The notes below the pieces were generated by a model. The model did no database searches. It was not told the origin of the DNA and saw only the letters and a program-made list of their open reading frames with translations. From assembly GCA_000783305.1 (NCBI GenBank), contig JROE01000006.1, forward strand, positions 1 through 64,000: a DNA stretch of 64,000 bases, given 5' to 3'. Positions 26,418 to 35,878 of this stretch are shown here, piece after piece. The stretch comes from Sphingobacteriaceae bacterium DW12. Lineage in GTDB: Bacteria > Bacteroidota > Bacteroidia > Sphingobacteriales > Sphingobacteriaceae. Each line of letters begins with the position of its first letter. The stretch's first letter is position 1. Both the position numbers and the translations under genes were made by a program.

Positions 26418-27392
26418 ATGAAATTTAAATTTGACAGTTTCGTCGTCGGATTGATTATTGCTATTATCATTGCTTATATCTATCCGGATTTGGCATTAGT
26501 GGGGGGGACATTCTCTTTAGATCATATTACGACGATCGGTGTGTCCCTGATTTTTTTCTTCTATGGATTAAAGCTGAGTTTCGGAGAGATTAAAATAGGA
26601 TTAAGCAATTGGAAGTTACATGTTTTGGTTCATACCTCGACATTTATACTGTTTCCCCTTTTAGTGTTGATTTTTTATCCTTTTATCAAGACAGAAGTAC
26701 AACACGACTTTTGGATGTCGTTTTTCTTTTTAGCGGCATTACCATCTACTGTTTCCTCCTCTGTTGTTATGGTTTCAATTGCCAGAGGCAATATGCCCGC
26801 GGCTATTTTCAATTCCAGTATTTCAGGAATAATGGGAGTGTTGATTACGCCAATGTGGATGGGGTTGTTCTTGACCATCAACAATGATTTTGATTTTGGT
26901 CATGTCTATCTCAGTTTATTCTTGGAGATTATCCTACCAGTAGTTCTAGGTATTTGTCTGCAACCGATTTTAGGGAAATGGGCTCATAAGTATAGCATTT
27001 ACTTATCAAAAATGGACAAACTCACTATACTACTTATCGTATACACCAGTTTTGCTGATTCTTTTTTAGAACATATTTTTGACGCTGTGAATGTTTGGTA
27101 TTTCGTAGCTGTATTTACAGGTGTGATTGTTCTCTTTTTCGTGGTTTATCTAATTATTTGGTATTGGAGTCGAAGGATATTCCATTTTTCGGTCGAAGAT
27201 GAAATTACCGCTATTTTCTGTGGGTCTAAGAAATCGCTTACACATGGGTCAGTATTTGCGAAGATTATTTTTGGACATATCGCTATAGGATTTGGATTGG
27301 TGTTTTTTCCATTGATGATTTTTCATGCTTTTCAGATCCTGGTTGCCAGTGTCATTGCACAGCGCTATGCTGCAAGAAATAATATTGATTAG
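26418..27392 (+). CDS. Bile acid:sodium symporter family protein (SBF-like)
   Basis: A 324-residue membrane protein with about nine to ten transmembrane segments and the SBF/CPA-type pattern: FFYGLKLSFGEIK, LPSTVSSSVVMVSIARGN and FCGSKKSLTHGSVFAKIIF, the last two containing the crossover polar residues of sodium-coupled carriers. It imports an organic anion or related solute with sodium; the substrate cannot be read from sequence. The CDF gene follows after 54 bases in the same direction, so the two may be co-transcribed. A CRP/FNR-like site lies upstream. Confidence 0.88.
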   Translation: MKFKFDSFVVGLIIAIIIAYIYPDLALVGGTFSLDHITTIGVSLIFFFYGLKLSFGEIKIGLSNWKLHVLVHTSTFILFPLLVLIFYPFIKTEVQHDFWMSFFFLAALPSTVSSSVVMVSIARGNMPAAIFNSSISGIMGVLITPMWMGLFLTINNDFDFGHVYLSLFLEIILPVVLGICLQPILGKWAHKYSIYLSKMDKLTILLIVYTSFADSFLEHIFDAVNVWYFVAVFTGVIVLFFVVYLIIWYWSRRIFHFSVEDEITAIFCGSKKSLTHGSVFAKIIFGHIAIGFGLVFFPLMIFHAFQILVASVIAQRYAARNNID

Positions 27393-27446
27393 AAAACGCG
27401 TTATATTTGCATCTAAGGGTTTATTTTAACGTAAGGTATACACAAT

Positions 27447-28436
27447 ATGTCTAGGCAAAAAAGACTGGTATTGCTTTCTCTGACAACAGGGATGATTCTT
27501 ATGCTGGTCAAATTTACAGCATACCTGATGACCGGGTCCAATGCTATTTTTACAGATGCGGCAGAAAGTATTGTGAATGTTGTCGCCTCTGGATTTGCAT
27601 TCTATAGTATCTATCTGTCTGCTCGTCCGAGGGATGAGAATCATCCCTATGGACACGGTAAAGTAGAGTTTTTTTCCGTTTTTTTGGAAGGTGGACTAAT
27701 ATTTATAGCAGGCACCATTATTTTGGTGAAAGGAGCTTATAATATTTTTTACCCAAATGAGCTGTCTAATTTGACCGAAGGAATAGGATTGATTGCTGTA
27801 ACAGGAGTCGTAAATTTTGGAATTGGTTTTTACCTCATCAAGAGAGGGCGAGAATTAAAATCCATGACAATTGAAGCCGATGGCAAGCATTTGCAGGTAG
27901 ATGCCTATAGTACTTTTGGACTAATTGTTGGGTTGATTTTAATGCAGGTGACTGGTTTAATATGGATTGACACTCTGATTTCTTTGCTTTTAGGCGCATT
28001 TATACTCTATAGTGGATATCGATTGCTTCGCAGATCCATTGGCGGGTTGATGGACGAATCTGATTTAGATTTAGTCAGCGAAGTCGTGGATGTTTTGAAT
28101 GAGGTGCGACGTACAGAATGGATTGATATTCATAATCTTAGAGTGCAACGTTATGGAAATGAGTTACATGTAGACTGCCATTTAACCTTGCCAAACTATT
28201 ATAAACTAGGAAAAGTACATGATGAAATCTCAGATTTGGATAGTATTGTAAATGCAAAGCTTTCTACAAAAACAGAGTTCTTTGTTCATGCAGACCCCTG
28301 TCTTCCTGAGTGTTGCCATTATTGTCGTATGGAAGATTGCCCAATTCGTTCAGAAGCATTTATTAGAGATATTTCGTGGGATATTCAGAATGTTACCCAA
28401 AATAAAAAGCATTTCGAAAGTTCAATAAATCCTTAA
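27447..28436 (+). CDS. Cation diffusion facilitator with cysteine-rich tail
   Basis: A 329-residue CDF antiporter that exports divalent metal ions such as zinc, iron or manganese in exchange for protons. Six transmembrane segments include the metal-site residues of segment II (TDAAES) and V (the expected HxxxD is VDAYSTF). The cytoplasmic domain (about residues 210-290) ends in a His/Cys-rich stretch HADPCLPECCHYCRMEDC, with six cysteines, which likely binds metal. Full length. The selectivity is uncertain. Confidence 0.88.
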   Translation: MSRQKRLVLLSLTTGMILMLVKFTAYLMTGSNAIFTDAAESIVNVVASGFAFYSIYLSARPRDENHPYGHGKVEFFSVFLEGGLIFIAGTIILVKGAYNIFYPNELSNLTEGIGLIAVTGVVNFGIGFYLIKRGRELKSMTIEADGKHLQVDAYSTFGLIVGLILMQVTGLIWIDTLISLLLGAFILYSGYRLLRRSIGGLMDESDLDLVSEVVDVLNEVRRTEWIDIHNLRVQRYGNELHVDCHLTLPNYYKLGKVHDEISDLDSIVNAKLSTKTEFFVHADPCLPECCHYCRMEDCPIRSEAFIRDISWDIQNVTQNKKHFESSINP

Positions 28437-28526
28437 ATAATACACAAGGACAGACAAAATACTCTTAGTCTGAAAAAATCTTCTTCGAATACCGCTTTTT
28501 CCCAAATAAATATCCTCCGAAAAAAG

Positions 28527-28534
28527 TATCTTTG
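28527..28534 (+). promoter_or_regulatory. -7 element of lepA
   Basis: TATCTTTG matches TAnnTTTG and lies 29 bases before the lepA ATG. No clear -33 TTG at the usual spacing. Confidence 0.45.
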
Positions 28535-28563
28535 CTGATTAAAAAGCGATATTAATATCTTAT

Positions 28564-30354
28564 ATGAAGCATATCCGTAATTTCTGTATTATTGCCCACA
28601 TTGACCATGGTAAGAGTACATTGGCAGATCGATTGTTGGAATTTACTAATACCATCACTCAGCGTGAGGCACAGGCACAATTACTAGATAATATGGATCT
28701 TGAGCGTGAACGTGGTATTACCATCAAGAGTCACGCTATCCAAATGAACTATATACAAGACGGTCAAGAGTATATTCTTAACTTGATTGATACTCCTGGG
28801 CACGTTGATTTCTCTTATGAAGTCTCTCGCTCCATTGCTGCATGCGAAGGAGCACTATTAATTGTGGATGCCTCTCAAGGTATCCAAGCACAAACTATTT
28901 CAAATTTATATTTGGCATTGGAACATGATTTAGAGATTATTCCGATCTTGAATAAAATGGACTTGCCTGGTGCGATGCCGGAAGAGGTAAAGGACCAAAT
29001 CATAGATTTGATCGGTGGCAAACGTGAGGATATCATCCCCGCCTCTGGTAAGACTGGTCTAGGTATTCCAGATATTTTAGAAGCCATTGTAAGCCGCGTC
29101 CCTGCTCCCGTAGGTGATCCCGATGCACCTCTTCAAGCCTTGATTTTTGACTCAGTGTTCAACTCATTTCGAGGTATCATGGCCTATTTTAAGGTGGAGA
29201 ATGGCGAAATTAGAAAAGGGGACAGAGTTAAATTCATCGCAACAGGTAAAGAGTATTTTGCAGATGAAATCGGAACCTTGAAACTGAATCAGGTACCCAA
29301 ACAAATTATCAAAACAGGAGATGTAGGATACATCATCTCAGGTATCAAAGAAGCTCGAGAAGTCAAAGTGGGCGATACTATCACACATAAGGACAGACCA
29401 AGTCCTGATGCTATTCAAGGATTTGAAGAGGTGAAGCCAATGGTCTTCGCAGGTATCTACCCCGTAGATACGGAAGATTATGAGGAACTTCGCGAATCCA
29501 TGCACAGATTACAGCTGAACGATGCCTCGCTAGTATTTGAACCAGAGTCTTCCGCAGCCCTTGGTTTCGGTTTCCGTTGTGGGTTCTTAGGAATGCTCCA
29601 TATGGAGATTATTCAAGAACGGTTGGAACGTGAATTTGACATGACCGTCATCACCACAGTTCCGAACGTTTCCTACAAAGCCTATCTAAGTAAGGATAAT
29701 GAAGAGGTCATCGTACACAATCCTTCAGACCTTCCAGACCCTAGCAAGCTAAATACCATTGAAGAGCCTTATATCAAAGCCAATATCATTACAAAAGCCG
29801 AGTTTGTGGGCCCTATTATGTCTTTGTGTATCCAAAAGAGGGGAATCATCACGAATCAATCTTACTTGACGTCGGATCGCGTAGAGCTGGTTTTTGAGAT
29901 GCCAATGGGTGAGATCGTCTTTGATTTCTATGACAAGCTTAAAACCATTTCAAAAGGATATGCATCTTTTGATTATACGCAAATCGGATATAGAGTCTCT
30001 GATTTGGTAAAGTTAGACATCCGATTGAATGATGAGCCTGTAGATGCGCTTTCGTCGTTGATTCACAGAAGCAATGCATATGATTTTGGAAAGAAAATTT
30101 GTGAAAAACTGAAAGAGCTACTTCCACGTCAACAATTTGAAATTCGTATTCAAGCCTCTATCGGTGCTAAGATTATTGCCAGAGAAACCATCAGTGCTTT
30201 GAGAAAGGACGTGACCGCCAAATGTTATGGTGGGGATATTTCCCGTAAACGTAAGCTTTTGGAAAAACAAAAGAAAGGTAAGAAGCGTATGCGTCAAGTC
30301 GGTAATGTGGAGATTCCACAGTCAGCATTTATGGCGGTATTGAAATTAGATTAA
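28564..30354 (+). CDS. lepA: Elongation factor 4 (back-translocating GTPase)
   Basis: Ribosome-associated GTPase that helps restart or assemble stalled ribosomes. The 596-residue protein has the G motifs [23 protein letters not shown] and NKMD in the first 130 residues, then EF-G-like domains and the LepA-specific C-terminal domain ([20 protein letters not shown]). Full length. folD follows after 30 bases and is probably in the same operon. Confidence 0.98.
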   Translation: MKHIRNFCIIAHIDHGKSTLADRLLEFTNTITQREAQAQLLDNMDLERERGITIKSHAIQMNYIQDGQEYILNLIDTPGHVDFSYEVSRSIAACEGALLIVDASQGIQAQTISNLYLALEHDLEIIPILNKMDLPGAMPEEVKDQIIDLIGGKREDIIPASGKTGLGIPDILEAIVSRVPAPVGDPDAPLQALIFDSVFNSFRGIMAYFKVENGEIRKGDRVKFIATGKEYFADEIGTLKLNQVPKQIIKTGDVGYIISGIKEAREVKVGDTITHKDRPSPDAIQGFEEVKPMVFAGIYPVDTEDYEELRESMHRLQLNDASLVFEPESSAALGFGFRCGFLGMLHMEIIQERLEREFDMTVITTVPNVSYKAYLSKDNEEVIVHNPSDLPDPSKLNTIEEPYIKANIITKAEFVGPIMSLCIQKRGIITNQSYLTSDRVELVFEMPMGEIVFDFYDKLKTISKGYASFDYTQIGYRVSDLVKLDIRLNDEPVDALSSLIHRSNAYDFGKKICEKLKELLPRQQFEIRIQASIGAKIIARETISALRKDVTAKCYGGDISRKRKLLEKQKKGKKRMRQVGNVEIPQSAFMAVLKLD

Positions 30355-30384
30355 GAAATATCAGTAATCCTATTCCTATATATA

Positions 30385-31269
30385 ATGAATTTATTAGACG
30401 GTAAAGTCGTTTCTGCGAAAATTAAAGAAGACATTAAAAGTGATGCCGCTGCATTCACTGCACAGTCTGGACGCAAACCCCATTTAGTGGCCATCCTGGT
30501 TGGCAATGATGGCGGTAGTGAGACATATGTTGCAAGTAAAATGCGCAATTGCGAACTCGTAGGTTTTGATTCTACGAATATCAGATATGATATCTCGATT
30601 ACGGAAGATGAACTTATTGCAAAAATAGAGGAAATCAATGCTGATGATACTATTGATGGATTGATTGTACAGCTACCTTTGCCAAAGCATATTGATCCCG
30701 AAAAGATTACTGAAGCCATTGACTATCGTAAAGATGTGGACGGATTCCATCCCATTAATTTAGGACGTATGCAACGTAATCTTCCATGTTTCATCCCCGC
30801 AACACCGTACGGCATCATGTTGATGTTGGAGCACTACCAAATCGATACTGCTGGTAAACATGCAGTAGTTGTAGGGCGCAGTAATATTGTCGGCTCGCCT
30901 ATGAGTATCCTATTGGCACGCAACTCAAATCCTGGAAACTGTACAGTGACCCTGACACATAGTCGTACACAAAATCTTAAAAATGAGGTATTAAGAGGAG
31001 ATATAGTTGTTGCTGCAATAGGAAAGAAAAACTTTGTGACAGCAGATATGATTAAAGAAGGAGCAATTGTAATTGATGTAGGTATCAATAGAGAAGATTC
31101 AACTCAAACCAAATCCGGATTTAAATTGTATGGTGACGTAGATTTTGAACATGTAGCGCCTAAGTCATCATGGATTACACCCGTACCAGGTGGAGTCGGA
31201 TTGATGACTATAGTTGGTCTTTTAAAGAATACCCTTGAAGCTGCAAAAGGCACAATTTATAAAAAGTAA
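30385..31269 (+). CDS. folD: Bifunctional methylenetetrahydrofolate dehydrogenase/cyclohydrolase
   Basis: Interconverts 5,10-methylene- and 10-formyl-tetrahydrofolate using NADP, supplying one-carbon units. The 294-residue protein shows the catalytic YVASKMRNC (Tyr and Lys spaced as in the family), DGLIVQLPLPKHID, KDVDGFHPINLG, the NADP-site GRSNIVGSPM and the C-terminal PVPGGVGLMTI. Full length. It is 30 bases downstream of lepA. Confidence 0.97.
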   Translation: MNLLDGKVVSAKIKEDIKSDAAAFTAQSGRKPHLVAILVGNDGGSETYVASKMRNCELVGFDSTNIRYDISITEDELIAKIEEINADDTIDGLIVQLPLPKHIDPEKITEAIDYRKDVDGFHPINLGRMQRNLPCFIPATPYGIMLMLEHYQIDTAGKHAVVVGRSNIVGSPMSILLARNSNPGNCTVTLTHSRTQNLKNEVLRGDIVVAAIGKKNFVTADMIKEGAIVIDVGINREDSTQTKSGFKLYGDVDFEHVAPKSSWITPVPGGVGLMTIVGLLKNTLEAAKGTIYKK

Positions 31270-31324
31270 TTTTTTTGGTACAAATATTGTTCCTCTTAGT
31301 TATTTGAACTTAAATAATTTGAAA

Positions 31325-31843
31325 ATGAAAAAAATTGCACTTTTAGCAGTTGTCGCCGCTGCAATCACAATGGCTTCTTGTAATAATTCTTCCAATCAGC
31401 ACGAAGGTCATAATCATGACCATGATAGTTTGACGACTGTTGGAGAACACGTAGATGCTGCGATAGCGGATCTAAATAAAGCAGAGGCTGATGCTAAAGC
31501 TAAAGCTGAGCAAACTAAGAAAGATTTGGATGACGCCATTGCCCGCGGAGATAAAAAAGCAGAAGAGGCTGCACGCAAAGCAGCAGAAGAAGCGAATACA
31601 GCTTGGGACAAAACTAAGCAAGCCCTTAAGGATGCGGGTCAGGATGTAAAAGAAGGACTTAATGATGCCGCTAAAGCAACTGAAAAAGCTACCTCTAATG
31701 CCATTGATGCAACTAAAGATGCAGCGAATAAAACCGTGGAAGGAACGAAGGAAGTTGCTAAGGACGTATCGGATGCAACTAAAAAAGCAGCTAGCGATGT
31801 AGAGAACAAAGCAAAGAAAGTAGGCGAAGCGCTAAAAAACTAG
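31325..31843 (+). CDS. Repetitive helical lipoprotein
   Basis: A 172-residue lipoprotein. MKKIALLAVVAAAITMASC is a typical signal peptide with lipobox MASC. A His-rich stretch (HEGHNHDHDS) follows, then about 130 residues of Ala/Lys/Asp-rich amphipathic helix with 11-residue periodicity (TKDAANKTVEG, TKEVAKDVSDA, TKKAASDVENK), as in LEA-like or apolipoprotein-like proteins. Start 31325 is chosen because the upstream extension from 31235 is not signal-like. Function is unknown; a periplasmic stress or metal-buffering role would be a guess. Confidence 0.75.
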   Translation: MKKIALLAVVAAAITMASCNNSSNQHEGHNHDHDSLTTVGEHVDAAIADLNKAEADAKAKAEQTKKDLDDAIARGDKKAEEAARKAAEEANTAWDKTKQALKDAGQDVKEGLNDAAKATEKATSNAIDATKDAANKTVEGTKEVAKDVSDATKKAASDVENKAKKVGEALKN

Positions 31844-31860
31844 TATTGGAATTTAATAGT

Positions 31861-31891
31861 AAAAGGGTCGAGCTTAGCTCGACCCTTTTTT
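31861..31891. terminator. Bidirectional terminator
   Basis: AAAAGGGTCGAGC (31861-31873) and GCTCGACCCTTTT (31877-31889) form a 13-bp perfect stem with a 3-base loop. A-runs and T-runs flank it on both sides, so it serves both the lipoprotein and the convergent HMA gene. Its core GGGTCGA also occurs in the terminator of the small-RNA candidate at 4693. Confidence 0.9.
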
Positions 31892-32102
31892 ATGCACTTT
31901 CGATTTTAAATCCTGCTTCTTCAACAGTTTGAACAATGGTGTGCTCATCTATTCCGTCAACCTGTACGGTTAGTACTTTGTCCGTTGATGTTGTGTCAAC
32001 TTCCCACGATTGGATACCGCTCTGCGCGTCTAAAAAAGGAGTAACCTTTGACACACAACCACTGCACTTAATATTTGTTTTGAATTTGAACGTATTTTCC
32101 AT
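31890..32102 (-). CDS. Heavy-metal-associated domain protein (copper chaperone-like)
   Basis: A 70-residue cytoplasmic protein with a single HMA ferredoxin-like fold and the metal-binding motif NIKCSGCVSK (CxxC). It is the size of CopZ-type copper chaperones, which hand Cu(I) to CopA. It lies directly downstream of copA on the same strand (83 bases), which supports that partnership. The exact metal is inferred. Confidence 0.85.
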   Translation of the reverse strand: MENTFKFKTNIKCSGCVSKVTPFLDAQSGIQSWEVDTTSTDKVLTVQVDGIDEHTIVQTVEEAGFKIESA

Positions 32103-32185
32103 GTTTTACCTTTATTATATATTACAAATTTAACTGGTTATCCCCGTATATATGTTACATCATTGTTCTAATGATGTATACAATT

Positions 32186-34603
32186 TTATTTTTTCATTTT
32201 TAATAGTAGACTGTTGCTTACGACGCTTACGCTGCTTAATGCCATAGCTGCTCCTGCAATCATTGGATTGAGCAAGAATCCATTTAAAGGATATAATAAA
32301 CCAGCTGCCAACGGAATACCAATCACATTATAGATGAATGCCCAAAATAAATTTTGGCGAATGGTGGCTACGGTCTGTTTGGATAGCTTAATTGCTTCTG
32401 GGATCTTAGTGAGATCCGAAGAAATAATGGTCATAGTGGCAACATCCATAGCAATATCACTTCCTTTGCCCATTGCAATGCTGACATCTGCTTGCGCCAG
32501 AGCCATACTATCATTAATACCATCTCCCACCATTGCAACAAGTTTGCCCTTTTGCTGTAGATTTTTCACAAAAGCTGCTTTCTGATCTGGAAGTACTTCT
32601 GCTTGATAGGAATTGATTTTAGTCTTTTCAGCTATAGCGCGGGCTGTAGCTTCATTATCACCTGTCAACATATAGACTTCTATTCCTAGGTTTCTGAGTT
32701 GTTCTATAGCAAGCGTTGAGGATACTTTAATTTCGTCTGCAACAGCAAATACACCCAAGGCCGATTGATTGTCCGCGAACCAAATAATCGTTTTTGCATC
32801 TTTACTCCACTGGTCTGCTTTGGTAATACATTCTTTAGGGATTTTGATGCCATTTTCCTTGAGTAGTTTCTGATTGCCGGCGTAGAAAGTCGTGTCATCG
32901 ATGCGAGCAGACGCACCTTTTCCCGTAATACTTTGAAAGTGAATGATTTGTATAGGTGATAATGCCTGCAGGTCGTTGACGACAGCTTCCGCAAGCGGGT
33001 GCTCAGATTGTTTCTCAATACTGAGAAAAATTTGTTTTAAAAATATATCCTCATTATGCCAATAGCTGTCAGTCAAAACCGGCTTTCCTTCTGTAATGGT
33101 ACCCGTTTTGTCCAATACAACGACATCTATTTTCTTAGCAAGCTCTAAACTAACAGCATCTTTTATTAAAATACCTTTTTCGGCACCTTTACCTATACCT
33201 ACTATGATCGCCGTTGGAGTCGCCAGCCCGAGTGCACAAGGACAGGCGATAACCAGCACTGTTGCAAGCGCTATCAAACCTTGTGAAAAACCATTTTCAC
33301 CTCCAAGTATAATCCAAGCTACAAAAGCAATCAATGCGATGCCAATCACGATAGGGACAAAGATAGCGGCTATTTTGTCAACCAGTTTTTGTACTGGAGC
33401 CTTACTTCCTTGTGCCTGTTGCACCATTTTGATAATTTGTGCCAGCATAGTCTCGCTACCCACTTTTTCGGTTCTAAATTGAAAACTTCCTTTCTGATTG
33501 ATAGTCCCCGCGAAAACAAGTTCATTTTCCTTCTTTAGCACTGCTATCGATTCGCCACTCAACATACTCTCATCCACATAGGAGCTTCCGTTGACCACTA
33601 TGCCATCCACGGCGATTTTTTCACCAGGTTTGACCAATAGCAAATCATCCTTTTTAACCTGCTCAATGGCAATGACTTCGAGCTCTTGATTTTCTTTTAC
33701 AAGCGTGACCGTCTTGGGCTGCAGTCCCATTAACTTTTTGATAGCAGATGATGTGTTGCCTTTTGCTTTTTCTTCTAAGAGCCTACCCAGTAGAATAAAT
33801 GTGATAATGACTGCCGCCGCCTCAAAATAAACATGTCCATGTTGTCCTCTGCTCGTCCAAAACTCAGGAAAAATAGTATTGAATACACTAAAGATATAAG
33901 CGATACCAGAACCTAAAGATACTAACGTATCCATATTGGCCGTACCGTGTTGAGCCTGTTTCCATGCATTGATGAAAAAGTCTTTTCCAAACCATAGAAT
34001 GACAGGAGTGGACAATATCCACATGATTTCGTTAGCATAGGGCATGTCCATGTAGAACATGCCGATGATAACTACCGGAAGGGAGATAAAAGCCGACCAG
34101 ATTGTTTTTTTCTTTAAATTTTCAAACTTCTGTTTGTGGATTTCTGCTAGAGTTTCCGATTGAAGAATTTCATTTTCTTCCAATAAGAGGTCGAATCCGG
34201 CTGATTGCACTTCTTTTTTCATCAACTCAGGGTTGGTAACATTCGGAAGGTATTCGATAGCTACCGAAGCCGTTGCAAAATTGACAGAAGCTGTCAATAC
34301 ACCACTGTGGTGACTCAATGAACTCTCAACCCCTGAAGCACATGAGGCACATGACATTTCCAAGACCGGAATTGTTTTTTTGACCGTAGGTACTTGATAC
34401 CCTTGGTCTCGAATCTGCTGGACGACAGTGTTCAACTCTATACTGTTTTTAGCAATGATCCTTGCCTCTTGTTTTGAAAATACGATGTCATCTTTATTCC
34501 CTCCACCTATTTCCAAGACGTTGTTTTCCAATGCACGGACTTGCCGTTCATCATCTAGCCCCTGAATAGGTATTTTAATAGGTGTTATATCGTCTGTTGT
34601 CAT
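32186..34603 (-). CDS. copA: Copper-type P1B ATPase
   Basis: An 805-residue P-type ATPase that exports Cu(I) from the cytoplasm. It has an HMA domain with MSCASCASG (Cys85, Cys88), a membrane motif CPCALGLATPTA (CPC at 454-456), the phosphorylation motif DKTGT (498-502) and the hinge VGDGINDS. The first 75 residues look like a second HMA domain that has lost its CxxC. Upstream lie an RND efflux system and downstream an HMA chaperone, a coherent copper set. A -7 element lies 28 bases before the start. Confidence 0.93.
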   Translation of the reverse strand: MTTDDITPIKIPIQGLDDERQVRALENNVLEIGGGNKDDIVFSKQEARIIAKNSIELNTVVQQIRDQGYQVPTVKKTIPVLEMSCASCASGVESSLSHHSGVLTASVNFATASVAIEYLPNVTNPELMKKEVQSAGFDLLLEENEILQSETLAEIHKQKFENLKKKTIWSAFISLPVVIIGMFYMDMPYANEIMWILSTPVILWFGKDFFINAWKQAQHGTANMDTLVSLGSGIAYIFSVFNTIFPEFWTSRGQHGHVYFEAAAVIITFILLGRLLEEKAKGNTSSAIKKLMGLQPKTVTLVKENQELEVIAIEQVKKDDLLLVKPGEKIAVDGIVVNGSSYVDESMLSGESIAVLKKENELVFAGTINQKGSFQFRTEKVGSETMLAQIIKMVQQAQGSKAPVQKLVDKIAAIFVPIVIGIALIAFVAWIILGGENGFSQGLIALATVLVIACPCALGLATPTAIIVGIGKGAEKGILIKDAVSLELAKKIDVVVLDKTGTITEGKPVLTDSYWHNEDIFLKQIFLSIEKQSEHPLAEAVVNDLQALSPIQIIHFQSITGKGASARIDDTTFYAGNQKLLKENGIKIPKECITKADQWSKDAKTIIWFADNQSALGVFAVADEIKVSSTLAIEQLRNLGIEVYMLTGDNEATARAIAEKTKINSYQAEVLPDQKAAFVKNLQQKGKLVAMVGDGINDSMALAQADVSIAMGKGSDIAMDVATMTIISSDLTKIPEAIKLSKQTVATIRQNLFWAFIYNVIGIPLAAGLLYPLNGFLLNPMIAGAAMALSSVSVVSNSLLLKMKK

Positions 34604-34631
34604 GTTGTACTATTTAAAATTTCTAATAATA

Positions 34632-34639
34632 CAAATGTA
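34632..34639 (-). promoter_or_regulatory. -7 element of copA
   Basis: The minus strand reads TACATTTG, matching TAnnTTTG, 28 bases before the copA ATG. No standard -33 TTG is evident. Confidence 0.45.
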
Positions 34640-34721
34640 GCAATCAGGGAAGGCCACTCTGTTATACTTTTTCGGAAATCAAGTATATGATTATATTTTG
34701 AGCCCGTTAGTTTTTCGAAAG

Positions 34722-34753
34722 AAGTGGAGATTTACATTCACAGATCTCCACTT
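34722..34753 (-). terminator. Hairpin at the end of the RND operon
   Basis: AAGTGGAGAT and ATCTCCACTT form a 10-bp perfect stem just beyond the adaptor gene. The following bases on the minus strand are T-rich but not a clean U-run, so termination is likely but not certain. Confidence 0.5.
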
Positions 34754-34761
34754 GAAATAGA

Positions 34762-35859
34762 TTACAAGGTTTCTAACTCTTCCGACGGCTTTTTCAGGAC
34801 AGCGTCTTTAGCATGAATCTCTCCAAAAATCTCTAACAAAGAATCTAATTGGATTCCTTCTTTGACCGAAATTCTTTTGAGTGCTTTGTCCGCTTGCTGT
34901 ATAATGACAAAAGTTCCAGATTGAGTGCGCATCACACTCTTCTTTGGCACCCATAGTGATGCTACAGGACGCTTTAAATGTAAATTAACTTGCGCATAGT
35001 CTCCCCCTTGAAGTTTATTGTTGCTGTTGTCTACGTCAAATTCCAGTGTTAGTGATCGATCCTGTGAACTGAGCATTCCTGAAGTACGGGACAGCAATGC
35101 CGTGTATTTCTCCCCTGGGTGGGAGCTTACTGTGAAGTTGACGACGGTACCTGTCGAGATTGCTGACGCATGCTTTTCAGGAACAGATATGGTCAAGCGT
35201 AGACGATTATTTTGGGCAATCGAAAATATGGGTTGGTTTGCATTCGTTCCAATAAGAGCGCCTGTCGACAAAAGCCGTTCTGTAATGATACCATCGAATG
35301 GAGCGGTTATCCGTAGGTACTCCTGTAGTTGGGAGGATTGGGCCGTGCTTGCTCTTGCTGAACTATACGCAGAGCTGTCACTCATCATTTTGCTCTTGGC
35401 TCGATCCAATTCAATGGGTGCGACTGCGCCGCTGGTAATTGATGCTTCGGTGAGTCTATCATAAGCCTGTTTACTGAAAAGATAATCACTGTAGAGTTTC
35501 TCATGGTTCGATTTGTCGGATAGATACCGCTGGTTCACTTCTTGCGCCTCTAAGGTCGCCAGTAGCTGTCCCTTCTTGACTCGGTCACCTCGATCTACAT
35601 ATATTTTTTTTATAAATCCTGTCATTTTACCGTAGATATCTACCTGTTCATAGGGCTTTAGTTCTCCAGGAGTCACGATGGTATATCCTGGATTGTCTTC
35701 GATTGGAGATACCGTTTCATAAACCGAATCTATTTTTGAGGAAATTGTTGGCGTTTGTGGCTCGTCATTGGACGTACATCCGACGAGCAGTGCAGCACTC
35801 AGCAAGAGGCCGAAGCTGTATTTAATCTTATGTGCTTTTATTTGTATTTGCATGTTCAT
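34762..35859 (-). CDS. RND efflux periplasmic adaptor (membrane fusion protein)
   Basis: A 365-residue lipoprotein adaptor: the signal peptide ends LLVGC. It then shows the biotinyl-lipoyl-like halves (VTPGELKPYEQVDIYGKM and APFDGIITERLLSTGALIG), an alpha-helical hairpin (about residues 110-175) and beta-barrel domains. It would join the inner-membrane pump to the TolC-like channel. It is the last gene of the tripartite operon, 19 bases after the permease. Substrate is not clear from sequence. Confidence 0.9.
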   Translation of the reverse strand: MNMQIQIKAHKIKYSFGLLLSAALLVGCTSNDEPQTPTISSKIDSVYETVSPIEDNPGYTIVTPGELKPYEQVDIYGKMTGFIKKIYVDRGDRVKKGQLLATLEAQEVNQRYLSDKSNHEKLYSDYLFSKQAYDRLTEASITSGAVAPIELDRAKSKMMSDSSAYSSARASTAQSSQLQEYLRITAPFDGIITERLLSTGALIGTNANQPIFSIAQNNRLRLTISVPEKHASAISTGTVVNFTVSSHPGEKYTALLSRTSGMLSSQDRSLTLEFDVDNSNNKLQGGDYAQVNLHLKRPVASLWVPKKSVMRTQSGTFVIIQQADKALKRISVKEGIQLDSLLEIFGEIHAKDAVLKKPSEELETL

Positions 35860-35878
35860 TGTTTTCTAGTGTCGATAA

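Noticed and set aside
35018-35464. 148-residue frame antisense to the RND adaptor gene
   Set aside because: It is a shadow frame in a strongly supported gene.
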